This document shows positions 1-7,162 of a stretch of DNA of 64,000 bases, one piece after another. Source of the stretch: Herbiconiux sp. A18JL235 (GTDB lineage Bacteria; Actinomycetota; Actinomycetes; Actinomycetales; Microbacteriaceae); contig NZ_CP162511.1 in the NCBI RefSeq assembly GCF_040939305.1, positions 3,844,001 through 3,908,000 of the forward strand. The letters run 5' to 3'. Numbering within the stretch: position 1 is the first letter of the stretch; each line of letters opens with the position of its first letter. The notes under the pieces are model-generated. The model was given only the letters and a program-made list of their open reading frames with translations. It did not search any database and was not told where the DNA came from. Position numbers and translations under genes: made by a program.

Positions 1-226
1 GCCACTCGCCGTCGAGCGAGAGCGGCGCAGGGAGGGGTGTGTGGAGGAGTGCGTGGAGGGGCTCGGCTTGCGCCGACGGGGTCTGACGCGCACCCGCATC
101 CCCCGCATCCGCCGCCCGGGAGTCGACCCGCACGGTCGGCACGGCGAGATCGGCCTCCACTGCCCCGTCGCCGACGAGCGCGGCCCTGGCGTAGGCGGAG
201 AGCTCGACGTCGTCGAGACTGCTCAC
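1..226 (-). CDS. N-terminus of a probable GH2-like glycosidase (runs off the left edge)
   Basis: An uninterrupted leftward reading frame opens with GTG at 226 and reaches the window edge after 75 codons. The GTG overlaps the TGA of the upstream permease (GTGA), a coupling seen repeatedly here, so it is very probably the next gene of the ABC importer operon. After a long Ala/Asp-rich leader the visible part ends with LSLDGEW. That resembles the opening of the sugar-binding domain of GH2 beta-galactosidases and glucuronidases (typically SLDGEW followed by F or R). Assignment to GH2 is an inference from this short motif and from context; only the reading frame and overlap are directly seen. Confidence 0.5.
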   Translation of the reverse strand, partial: MSSLDDVELSAYARAALVGDGAVEADLAVPTVRVDSRAADAGDAGARQTPSAQAEPLHALLHTPLPAPLSLDGEW

Positions 227-1059
227 TTCACCGCGCCCGCATAGAGGCCGCTCACGAAGTAGCGCTGGGCGAAGATGAAGATGAGCAGGATGGGCAGGCT
301 CATGATGAGCACCGCCGCCATGATGTTGCCCCAGTCGGCCAGGTACTGCGCCTTGAAGTAGAGCACGCCCGTGGTGAGGGTGCGTTTCGTCGGATCGGTC
401 AGCAGGAGTTGCGGCACCAGGTAGTCGTTCCAGATGCCGACCCCCTGCAGCACCCAGAAGGTCGCGATGGCGGGGCGGGCGAGCGGCAGGTAGATGGTGC
501 GGAACAGGGTGAAGTACCCGGCGCCGTCGACGACCGCCGCCTCGACGATCTCTTTCGGGATCTGCCGCATGAAGGCCGCCATGAGGAAGACGCCGAACGG
601 GATCGCCCCGGCGATGTAGACCAGGATGACACCGAGGTAGTTGTTGATGAGCCCGAGGTCGCGGATGACGCGGAACTGCGGCACCAGCGCGAGCTGCAGC
701 GGCAGGAAGATTCCCGCTGCGATGAGCAGGTACGCCACCGAACCCAGTCGCGACACCCGGCGCACGATGGCGTAGGAGGCGAGCGCGGCGATGAAGGTCG
801 CCGCCACCATGCTGGTGACGGTGAGCAGGATGGAGTTGAGGAACAGGTTCGTGAAGTCGGCCTCGACCCACGAGGTGACGAAGTTGTCGAAGGTCCAGGT
901 CTGCGGCAGCCCGGTGGGGTTCGTGAGCACCTCGAGGTTCGGCTTGAACGCCGTGATCACCATGATGAGCAGCGGGTAGATCATGATGAGGCTGAGGCAG
1001 ATCAGCAGCAGGTTGATCGGCACCCGACGTGCCAGGCGCTTGGCGGTTCGACTGTTCAT
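223..1059 (-). CDS. Carbohydrate ABC transporter permease (MalG type)
   Basis: This is a 278-residue inner-membrane permease of the binding-protein-dependent sugar importer family. A short basic N-terminus is followed by a first membrane segment (ICLSLIMIYPLLIMV) and about five more. The EAA loop that docks the ATPase is visible as EAAVVDGAGYFTLFRTIYLPL, about 85 residues before the C-terminus. It ends in GLYAGAVK, a typical MalG-type tail. The ATG at 1057-1059 overlaps the TGA of the partner permease (ATGA), which fixes the start. No ATPase gene lies in the window, so a shared MsmK-type ATPase encoded elsewhere is the likely energiser (inference). Confidence 0.93.
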   Translation of the reverse strand: MNSRTAKRLARRVPINLLLICLSLIMIYPLLIMVITAFKPNLEVLTNPTGLPQTWTFDNFVTSWVEADFTNLFLNSILLTVTSMVAATFIAALASYAIVRRVSRLGSVAYLLIAAGIFLPLQLALVPQFRVIRDLGLINNYLGVILVYIAGAIPFGVFLMAAFMRQIPKEIVEAAVVDGAGYFTLFRTIYLPLARPAIATFWVLQGVGIWNDYLVPQLLLTDPTKRTLTTGVLYFKAQYLADWGNIMAAVLIMSLPILLIFIFAQRYFVSGLYAGAVK

Positions 1060-2027
1060 CGGGCGTTCTCCTCGGCGCTCATGCGGTTGTTCAGCCTGTT
1101 CTGTGCCCCGGCGATCACGATGAGCACCACGATCACGATGAGGGCCATGGCCGAGGCGTAGCCGAAGTTGTTCGCCACGAGGCCCTGATGGAACACCTCG
1201 GTCATGTACAACTGGGTCGAGTCTCCCGGCCCTCCCCTGGTCATGAGGTAGACCGTGTCGAAGGCGCGGAGGGCGCCGTTCACCGAGAGCACCAGCACGA
1301 GCCCGATCGAGGGGATCATGAGCGGGATGGTGATGTGCCGCATCGCCTTGAAGCCCCTGGCGCCGTCGACGCGGGCCGCCTCGTTGATCTCGGCCGGGAT
1401 GGTGGAGAGGCCGGCGAGGAAGATGACGACGTTGAAGCCGAGTCCGCTCCACAGGTCGACGAGGATGACACTGTAGAGGGCGAGGTCGTAGTTGCCGAGC
1501 CAGTCCTGCGCGAGCCCGCCGAGGCCCACGTCGCGCAGCAGCGAGTTGATGGTGCCGTTCGTCGGGTCGTACATGAAGCTCCACGTGAACACGATGGCCA
1601 CGGGGCTGATGACGATGGGGGCGAAGAACACGGCCCGGTAGATGTTGCCGAGACGCAGCTGACGGTTCAGCAGCACCGCGATGAGGAAGGCGAGCACGGT
1701 CTGCACGACGACCTTGAAGAAGGCGTAGATGCCGGTGTTCGCGATGGCCTTGGTGAGGGTGGGGTCGCCCGAGAAGATGCGCACGAAGTTGTCGAGGCCG
1801 ATGAACTCGGCGGGGCGGTTGAACCCCCTGGCGTCGGTGAAGGCGGCGAACACCACCTGCAGCATCGGCCAGATCGTGAAGATCGTGTAGATGATGAGGG
1901 CGGGGGCGATCGCGATGAGGAACTTGCCCATCGTCGATCGGTCAGACCAGACGCGGCGCTTCCAGGACGTGCGGTCGGTGGTGACGGTCGGGATGACGCG
2001 GACGTCTTCGACGCGGGTGCTCGTCAT
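1056..2027 (-). CDS. Carbohydrate ABC transporter permease (MalF type)
   Basis: This is a 323-residue sugar ABC permease of the MalF/UgpA group. A cytoplasmic leader precedes the first membrane helix (FLIAIAPALIIYTIFTIWPML), and the EAA motif reads EAARVDGARGFKAMRHITIPL. I chose the ATG at 2025-2027 because GGAAGG lies 7 bases upstream; a longer in-frame ATG at 2078 lacks such a site. It heads a pair with the downstream MalG-type permease (4-bp overlap). A TGTAG-N5-CTACA operator lies about 105 bp upstream, so the permeases may have their own regulated promoter besides read-through from the binding-protein gene. The substrate is unknown. Confidence 0.93.
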   Translation of the reverse strand: MTSTRVEDVRVIPTVTTDRTSWKRRVWSDRSTMGKFLIAIAPALIIYTIFTIWPMLQVVFAAFTDARGFNRPAEFIGLDNFVRIFSGDPTLTKAIANTGIYAFFKVVVQTVLAFLIAVLLNRQLRLGNIYRAVFFAPIVISPVAIVFTWSFMYDPTNGTINSLLRDVGLGGLAQDWLGNYDLALYSVILVDLWSGLGFNVVIFLAGLSTIPAEINEAARVDGARGFKAMRHITIPLMIPSIGLVLVLSVNGALRAFDTVYLMTRGGPGDSTQLYMTEVFHQGLVANNFGYASAMALIVIVVLIVIAGAQNRLNNRMSAEENAR

Positions 2028-2131
2028 CGGGTGCCTTCCGTCCGACGGTGCGCGGCCGTGTCGGCCGCCGTGTGCCACTTCGTCATGGCTCCCTCGCAGA
2101 TCTTCATCGATATGGACGGCGCTCGTGCGCC

Positions 2132-2148
2132 ATGTAGCAATACTACAT
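2132..2148. promoter_or_regulatory. Palindromic operator, RpiR-type, before the permease pair
   Basis: ATGTAGCAATACTACAT is a perfect 6+6 inverted repeat around a 5-bp centre. It is the same TGTAG-N5-CTACA signal found before seven other promoters in the first 26 kb. The surrounding gap 2028-2215 otherwise holds only a weak GCGCT/AGCGC stem near 2175-2188. Binding by the RpiR-family protein encoded at 10454 is inferred. Confidence 0.7.
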
Positions 2149-2215
2149 CTTTTGGGCGTGGATGGGCATCCTGGGCGCTGAGCAGCGCTCCAGAGACCCC
2201 GATCGGCTAGCGGCG

Positions 2216-4312
2216 CTACACCCAGCCGCGAGAGCGAGCGAGTTCGGCGGGCACGATGACCGCGGCGTCGCCGGGCTGCACGGTCACCCGGCCACCCGCG
2301 AGCGGCTGGGCGGCGTCGGAGCCCGGGAGCAGCACGACGGCGTCGGAGCCGTCACCCGCGTCGACCTCGAACTCGCGCTCCCCCTCGTCGAGGTGGGTGA
2401 CGACGGTCACGGTGGGCCCGCCCGCGGCGGCCCGCCATCGTGTGGCGTACGGGTGCGGGGTCGCGTCGCCGACGGCGCGCACACCCGCGTCGGGCTCGAG
2501 CTCTCCGGTCCACAGCCACTCCGCGAGTCGTCGGCGCAGCGCATCGACCTGGCCGACATAGGCGACGGTGAGCGGAGCATCCGTCGGCCTGCCCTTGAAA
2601 TGGAACGGCTCGATGCTCGCCGCGTAGCCGTAGAGCAGGCACTGGTTCACCATCGACCTGTCGTCGAAGCCGATGAGGGCGGTGGAGATGGCGGCCCCCG
2701 GGCGCAGGCGCCGCCCGATCGGCAGGTGCCGCGGCGAGGCGCTGCGAATGTAGGAGGCGTCGTAGAACTCGAACTGGCCGTCGAACGCACCCTCGGCCGC
2801 CACGATGAACTCGTCGGTCTCGGCGAGCGCCGCCTGCTGCAGGGCGGCGACGAACTCGGCGTCCCAGGTGAAGGTCGAGGCGCCCGGTTCGTGACCGTGG
2901 TTCTCGGCGAAGCAGAGCAGGGCGCGCCCGTGGTAGAGCGACTCGTCGTTGAGGAGGCCCGCCGCGCCCCAGCGCGCCATCTGGGCGGCCTCGGCGGCGA
3001 AGCGTTCCCGCAGTGCGGGCGATGAGAAGCAGAGCGGCACGTACCAGGGGGTGCTCATGCCGTAGCGCTTGCGCGCCGAGTGGTAGACCGGGCCGGGCTG
3101 GGCGTAGGGCTGGCCCTGCTCGTCGAGGCAGACCGAATCGGCGAACTCCTCCCAGTAGGGCCCCGGCTTCTCGACCCACTGATACTTCGTGTAGAGCACG
3201 GCACGCACGCCGCGTTCACGCGCGCGGGCGAGCGCGGCGACGAGGGCCGCCTCGCCACCGAGACGCTCGGAGGGGCGGTGCACCGGCACGAGCCCGTCTT
3301 GCCCGCCCTCGTTCCAGCCCACGATCTGGATGGCGCCGATGCCCGCATCGGCGCACTCGTCGACGATGTCGCGGAGCGTCGCGAAGTCGAACCGCACCTC
3401 GCCCTCCGTCGACATGAGCTGCACCTGCAGCCAGGAGTGAGGCGAGTCGAGCCAGGCGGCCCGGGGGCGCCGCCGCGGGTTCTGGGTGACGCGGTAGGCC
3501 TCGAGGCCGGCGAGCCAGTCGCCGCCGTACACGGCGACCGTCATCGGCACCGCCTCGAACGAGCTGCCGCCCGTGGGCACCTGGATGGCGTCGACAGTGA
3601 CGGTGGCCGGATGCGCGCCGTCGCCACCCGTGCGCAGCAGACTGTCGGCGTACCCCGGTTCGAGCGACGCCCGCCATCCGATGAACTCCGTGGTGGGCGT
3701 CGTCGGCATGACGGCGAGCCCGTCGTTCTCGCGTGCGAGCAGGATGAACGGCGAGGTCGGGTTGCACACCACCTCCGGTCGCAGGTTGCCGCTGGCGTAG
3801 TCGGGGAAGACCGTGCCCCAGTAGGGAGCCGTGCTCTCGAAGCGCGGCAGCAACTCGTGGCGCGAGCCCTGCGTGTACTCCGCGCGCACGAGCTCGAGAC
3901 GGCCGTCACCCGCGGCGACGACTCCGGGGAGAGAGGGGAACCGCACGGCCTCCACGCGCACGTCGTCGTCGAACCCGGCCCTCAGGGTGGCGTCGAGCCG
4001 CCCGTCGTGGAGCTCGAGCGTGGCCGTCGCCGTGCCGGCGAGGCGTTCGCCCGCACTCGTCACGAGCTCCCTCCACACCAGCTCCACGCCGCGACCGTCG
4101 GCACGCATGCGAACCTCCGACACCCGCTGCTCACGCGTCTGCACCACGACCGTGCGGTCGCCGTCGCGCGGGATCTCGAGCACGAACAGGCCCGGGTGCG
4201 GGGCGGCGACGAGCGTGCCGCCGGGGCCGTCGACTCCGAGCACACCCCCCGTCGCCGCATCGATCCGCACGGTGGTGCCGGCGTCGGTGAGGGTGATGTC
4301 GCCAGTGGTCAT
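2216..4312 (-). CDS. DUF6259-like putative glycoside hydrolase (TIM barrel)
   Basis: This is a 698-residue protein without signal peptide, so it is cytoplasmic. The first ~290 residues look like a beta-sandwich domain. Residues ~300-600 look like a glycosidase barrel: IQIVGWNEGGQDG near 330-340 and GLLNDESLYHG near 452-462 offer acidic residues where a clan GH-D or GH-A enzyme would have its catalytic pair. A small beta-domain closes the C-terminus. The layout fits proteins annotated with domain DUF6259; that name comes from memory and was not searched. It sits between the binding protein and permeases of one operon, so it probably cleaves the imported oligosaccharide. Linkage specificity cannot be read. 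Confidence 0.6.
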   Translation of the reverse strand: MTTGDITLTDAGTTVRIDAATGGVLGVDGPGGTLVAAPHPGLFVLEIPRDGDRTVVVQTREQRVSEVRMRADGRGVELVWRELVTSAGERLAGTATATLELHDGRLDATLRAGFDDDVRVEAVRFPSLPGVVAAGDGRLELVRAEYTQGSRHELLPRFESTAPYWGTVFPDYASGNLRPEVVCNPTSPFILLARENDGLAVMPTTPTTEFIGWRASLEPGYADSLLRTGGDGAHPATVTVDAIQVPTGGSSFEAVPMTVAVYGGDWLAGLEAYRVTQNPRRRPRAAWLDSPHSWLQVQLMSTEGEVRFDFATLRDIVDECADAGIGAIQIVGWNEGGQDGLVPVHRPSERLGGEAALVAALARARERGVRAVLYTKYQWVEKPGPYWEEFADSVCLDEQGQPYAQPGPVYHSARKRYGMSTPWYVPLCFSSPALRERFAAEAAQMARWGAAGLLNDESLYHGRALLCFAENHGHEPGASTFTWDAEFVAALQQAALAETDEFIVAAEGAFDGQFEFYDASYIRSASPRHLPIGRRLRPGAAISTALIGFDDRSMVNQCLLYGYAASIEPFHFKGRPTDAPLTVAYVGQVDALRRRLAEWLWTGELEPDAGVRAVGDATPHPYATRWRAAAGGPTVTVVTHLDEGEREFEVDAGDGSDAVVLLPGSDAAQPLAGGRVTVQPGDAAVIVPAELARSRGWV

Positions 4313-4365
4313 GATGTCCTCGGTCGAAACTGTCGCCCGGCGGGTCGCGGGCGGGGGCAGACGAG

Positions 4366-4403
4366 CGCGCGCCCTGCCCGGTTCGAACCGGGCAGGGCGC
4401 GCG
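4366..4403. terminator. 38-nt perfect palindrome between binding-protein gene and glycosidase gene
   Basis: The two 19-base arms are exact reverse complements about the centre at 4384/4385 (CCCGGTTC next to GAACCGGG). On the minus transcript it begins 7 nt after the stop codon of the binding-protein gene and lies within the 97-nt gap before the next gene. No U-tract follows, so it more likely acts as a partial terminator or 3' stabiliser. Either would give the binding protein more mRNA than the downstream genes. Confidence 0.7.
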
Positions 4404-4409
4404 TCACGG

Positions 4410-5678
4410 TCACTTGTTGTCGGCGCGCCACTGCTCGAGGGCGGTGTCGAGCGACGACAGCACCTGCTCGGTGCTCTGCTGACCGCCGATGAGGTTCTGC
4501 AGACCCACCAGCAATTCGTCCTGCACCGACTTGGCGGTGGGCGAGAAGGCGGCGATGAAGGTCTTGCCGTCCCACGACTCCTGCATCTCGGGGTACAGCG
4601 GGTCGACCTCGGCGCCGACCGAGACGGTCGTGGTGGTCGGGAACTGCTTCACCTTGGTGAGGAAGTCGAGGTAGACGTCATCCGACATGAAGTAGTCGAG
4701 GAATTTCTGAGCGGCGTCGACCTTGTCGTTGCCCGGGTTCACGCCGAAACGCACCTGGTAGGTGCCCCACAGGTCGTCGACCGGGGTGTCGGTGGTCGGG
4801 AAGTTCATGTAGTCGACGTCGAGGTCGGCGGTACGGGCGTCGGGGAGGATCCAGGCGGCCGGGAACATCGCCGCCTGTCCGCCGAGGAAGGCCGACTGGG
4901 CTGCCGTCTGGCTCGTGCCGAGGGGGTTCGGCATGTAGTAGGGCGTCAGCTCCTTGACGATGTCGAGCGACTCCTTCCAGGCGTCGCTGCTCGAGAAGTC
5001 GGCGTCGCCCGCCGCCATCTCGGCGGCGAGGTCTTCGTTCGCGCCGTGCTCCGCGAGGGCGTAGTACACGATGAACTGCGGCCACCAGTTGTCCTGCGCC
5101 GACATGGCGAAGGGCGTGATGCCCGCGTCGAGGAGCTTCTGCGCGTCGGCCTTGAGCTCGGTGTAGGTGGTGGGGGCGGCGTCGATGCCGGCCTTCTCGA
5201 AGAGCGCCTTGTTGTAGATGATGCCGTTGCCCGAGAGCGAGATGGGGAGGTTGGAGACGGCGTCGCCCTCCTCGCCGCGGTGGCTCTCCTTCGCGGCGTC
5301 GGGCGTGAGCTTCGACAGGTAGTCGCTACCGCCCTCGCTGAGATCGGCGGCGAAGCCGTCGCGCACGAAGTCGTCGATGTTGCCGAGGTCGAAGCCGTAG
5401 ACGTCGGGGCCGGCTCCACCCGACAGACGCGTCTTCAGGATGTTGTCGTAGTCGTTCGTGTTGAAGAACTCCGCGTTGATGGTGATGTCGGGGTTCGCCT
5501 CCTCGAAGGTGTCGATGACGTCCTGGTACGCCTGCTGCGTGTCCCCGCCGTCGCCCCACATGAGGAAGCTGAGTTCGGTCTTACCGCCGTCGCCGCCACC
5601 CGAGCCGGAGCATCCGGCAAGTGCTGTGACAGCGAGCGCGGTCGCGAGCGCCGTGGTGACCGTGAGCCACTTCTTCAT
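4410..5678 (-). CDS. Sugar ABC transporter substrate-binding lipoprotein (family 1)
   Basis: This is a 422-residue extracellular solute-binding protein. Its lipoprotein signal peptide ends in the lipobox LAGC with Cys23 as the acylation site, followed by a Gly/Ser linker. The mature part has the family 1 pattern: ELSFLMWGDGG near the start, FEEANPDITINAEF, GAGPDVYGFDLGN, and a C-terminal FIAAFSP...ALEQW region. It captures the sugar for the two permeases downstream. The promoter region carries a TGTAG-N5-CTACA operator at 5742-5756, and a strong hairpin follows the stop codon, which suits a highly expressed first gene of the operon. The ligand cannot be deduced. Confidence 0.93.
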   Translation of the reverse strand: MKKWLTVTTALATALAVTALAGCSGSGGGDGGKTELSFLMWGDGGDTQQAYQDVIDTFEEANPDITINAEFFNTNDYDNILKTRLSGGAGPDVYGFDLGNIDDFVRDGFAADLSEGGSDYLSKLTPDAAKESHRGEEGDAVSNLPISLSGNGIIYNKALFEKAGIDAAPTTYTELKADAQKLLDAGITPFAMSAQDNWWPQFIVYYALAEHGANEDLAAEMAAGDADFSSSDAWKESLDIVKELTPYYMPNPLGTSQTAAQSAFLGGQAAMFPAAWILPDARTADLDVDYMNFPTTDTPVDDLWGTYQVRFGVNPGNDKVDAAQKFLDYFMSDDVYLDFLTKVKQFPTTTTVSVGAEVDPLYPEMQESWDGKTFIAAFSPTAKSVQDELLVGLQNLIGGQQSTEQVLSSLDTALEQWRADNK

Positions 5679-5741
5679 GGCCTCTCCTTCAATATCGTCG
5701 TTGATACGGATCGCGCGTGGTGCCCGCTCGATCTGTCATGC

Positions 5742-5756
5742 TGTAGTCAGGCTACA
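5742..5756. promoter_or_regulatory. Palindromic operator, RpiR-type, before the ABC binding-protein gene
   Basis: TGTAGTCAGGCTACA is an exact TGTAG-N5-CTACA palindrome 64 bp upstream of the leftward binding-protein start. Its centre (5749) is exactly 74 bp from the centre of the second, weaker site at 5816-5830. Confidence 0.75.
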
Positions 5757-5815
5757 CAAATTCCGGCCAAAAGCCAGCATTCGACCGCAATCGGCGCTCG
5801 AATCGGGACAATTCG

Positions 5816-5830
5816 GTTAGTTTCACTACG
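5816..5830. promoter_or_regulatory. Degenerate copy of the RpiR-type operator before the rightward operon
   Basis: GTTAGTTTCACTACG matches 7 of the 10 half-site positions of TGTAG-N5-CTACA. It lies just upstream of the Shine-Dalgarno AAAGGAG of the gene at 5843, so repressor bound here would sit next to the transcription start. The 74-bp spacing to the perfect site supports it being real. Confidence 0.5.
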
Positions 5831-5842
5831 CAAAGGAGCATC

Positions 5843-7162
5843 GTGACCCCCTCCACCGGCAGAGCGATCGGCAGACGCCTCACCATCAACACGGTGGTGC
5901 GTCGACACCAGATCGAGGCGACGCGCGACCGCTGGCTCTGGGAGGACGAATCGGAACGGCACAGCGCCGCGTTGATCGACCGGTTCAGCTCCACCGTGCG
6001 CGACGCGGTTTCCGACGCGCGGGTCACCTGGGCCCTCTCCTGGGGCGCCCTCACCGACGACAGCCCCCGCTACGCCGAGGTGCGGCGCGAGGTCGCGCGC
6101 TGCGCATCGGCGTTCGGCGACGACGTCACCTTCGTCCCGGGCGGCTTCTTCCCCAACCTGTACGGCTCGCGCGAGTCGGTCGCCCGCGACATCGCCGACG
6201 CCGTCGCGCTCATCGAGGACGAGTTCCAACGCGAGACGCGGTCGCTGGTGGCGGGCTTCCTCTCGGCCGAGAACACGGCACGCGCCCGTGAGGAGCTCGG
6301 CATCCGCACCGTGCAGGGCAACATCTGGAGCCAGTTCGACATCGACCTGCAAGACGGCGACGGTTCGATCGCCTACCCCTACCGCCCCTCGCGCGAGCAC
6401 TTCCTCCGCCCCGCCCGGGGCGACGACCGCATCGACGTGGCGATGCTCGACGGCTGGACCGTCGACCTCGTCGCCGCGCGAGCAGCGGGCATGGGCCCCG
6501 ACGGCACCGGCTTCAACTCGCGGCTCGGGCTCGGCCCCATCGAGACGCTGCACCGGCTGCCACGCGCCGACGCGCTCGCCGAGCTCCGGGCCACGAGCGC
6601 CGCGCACCTCGGAGCCCGGAACGTGGAGCGCAACGGGCTGGGCTGGCTCACCGTGAACTACGAGATCAGCGAGGTGCACCGCGGGCTCGAGACCGACCCC
6701 GACCTCCTCGACGCCTGGGGCGGATGGCTCGCCTCGCTCCGGGAGGAGTGGCCCGATCTCGCGGTGACCCCGATCGCCGACTTCGGTGCGGAGTGGTCGG
6801 CGGCGAACCCCGACGACGCGGCGCTCGCCTATCTGCTGCAGCAGGAGGGCTCCGGCGTCCAGGCCTCCACCCTCGGCGAACGCGTCACCTGGTTCATGTG
6901 CTCCGACTTCCGGCTCGGTGTCGTCGACGGCACCTCCGACCCGCTGGTGTTCGACTACACCGACTACCGGCCGGCGGCCCAGGAGCCCACCGAACTCGGC
7001 GACCGGCGATGGAGTCTGCTCGGTGAGATCAACCAGAAGCGCACGCGACCCCAAGACGCCTCTCAGGCCATCGGTTCCTTCCTGAACGCGCACCCCGACG
7101 TCCTGTCGGGCCTGCGCACGCGCTGGGGCACCCGCGCCGAGCTCGCGGAGCTGCTCCCGTGA
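5843..7162 (+). CDS. DUF3863-like protein of sugar catabolic operons
   Basis: This is a 439-residue cytoplasmic protein starting at GTG 5843 with AAAGGAG 4 bases upstream. It contains WALSWGALTDDSPRY, VTFVPGGFFPNLY, TVQGNIWSQFDIDLQDGDGSIAYPYRPSREHF and WLTVNYEISEVHRG. It resembles proteins annotated as DUF3863, a family seen beside glycosidases with a polysaccharide-deacetylase or TIM-barrel look; I recall the family by pattern only. No catalytic mechanism can be assigned. It overlaps the GH78 gene by 4 bp (GTGA), so the two are translationally coupled and likely act on the same substrate. Confidence 0.55.
   Translation: MTPSTGRAIGRRLTINTVVRRHQIEATRDRWLWEDESERHSAALIDRFSSTVRDAVSDARVTWALSWGALTDDSPRYAEVRREVARCASAFGDDVTFVPGGFFPNLYGSRESVARDIADAVALIEDEFQRETRSLVAGFLSAENTARAREELGIRTVQGNIWSQFDIDLQDGDGSIAYPYRPSREHFLRPARGDDRIDVAMLDGWTVDLVAARAAGMGPDGTGFNSRLGLGPIETLHRLPRADALAELRATSAAHLGARNVERNGLGWLTVNYEISEVHRGLETDPDLLDAWGGWLASLREEWPDLAVTPIADFGAEWSAANPDDAALAYLLQQEGSGVQASTLGERVTWFMCSDFRLGVVDGTSDPLVFDYTDYRPAAQEPTELGDRRWSLLGEINQKRTRPQDASQAIGSFLNAHPDVLSGLRTRWGTRAELAELLP

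Noticed and set aside
4366..4403. GGTTCGAACC in the palindrome resembling a tRNA T-arm
   Set aside because: No acceptor, D or anticodon arms can be formed around it; the symmetry is explained fully by a 19-bp hairpin.
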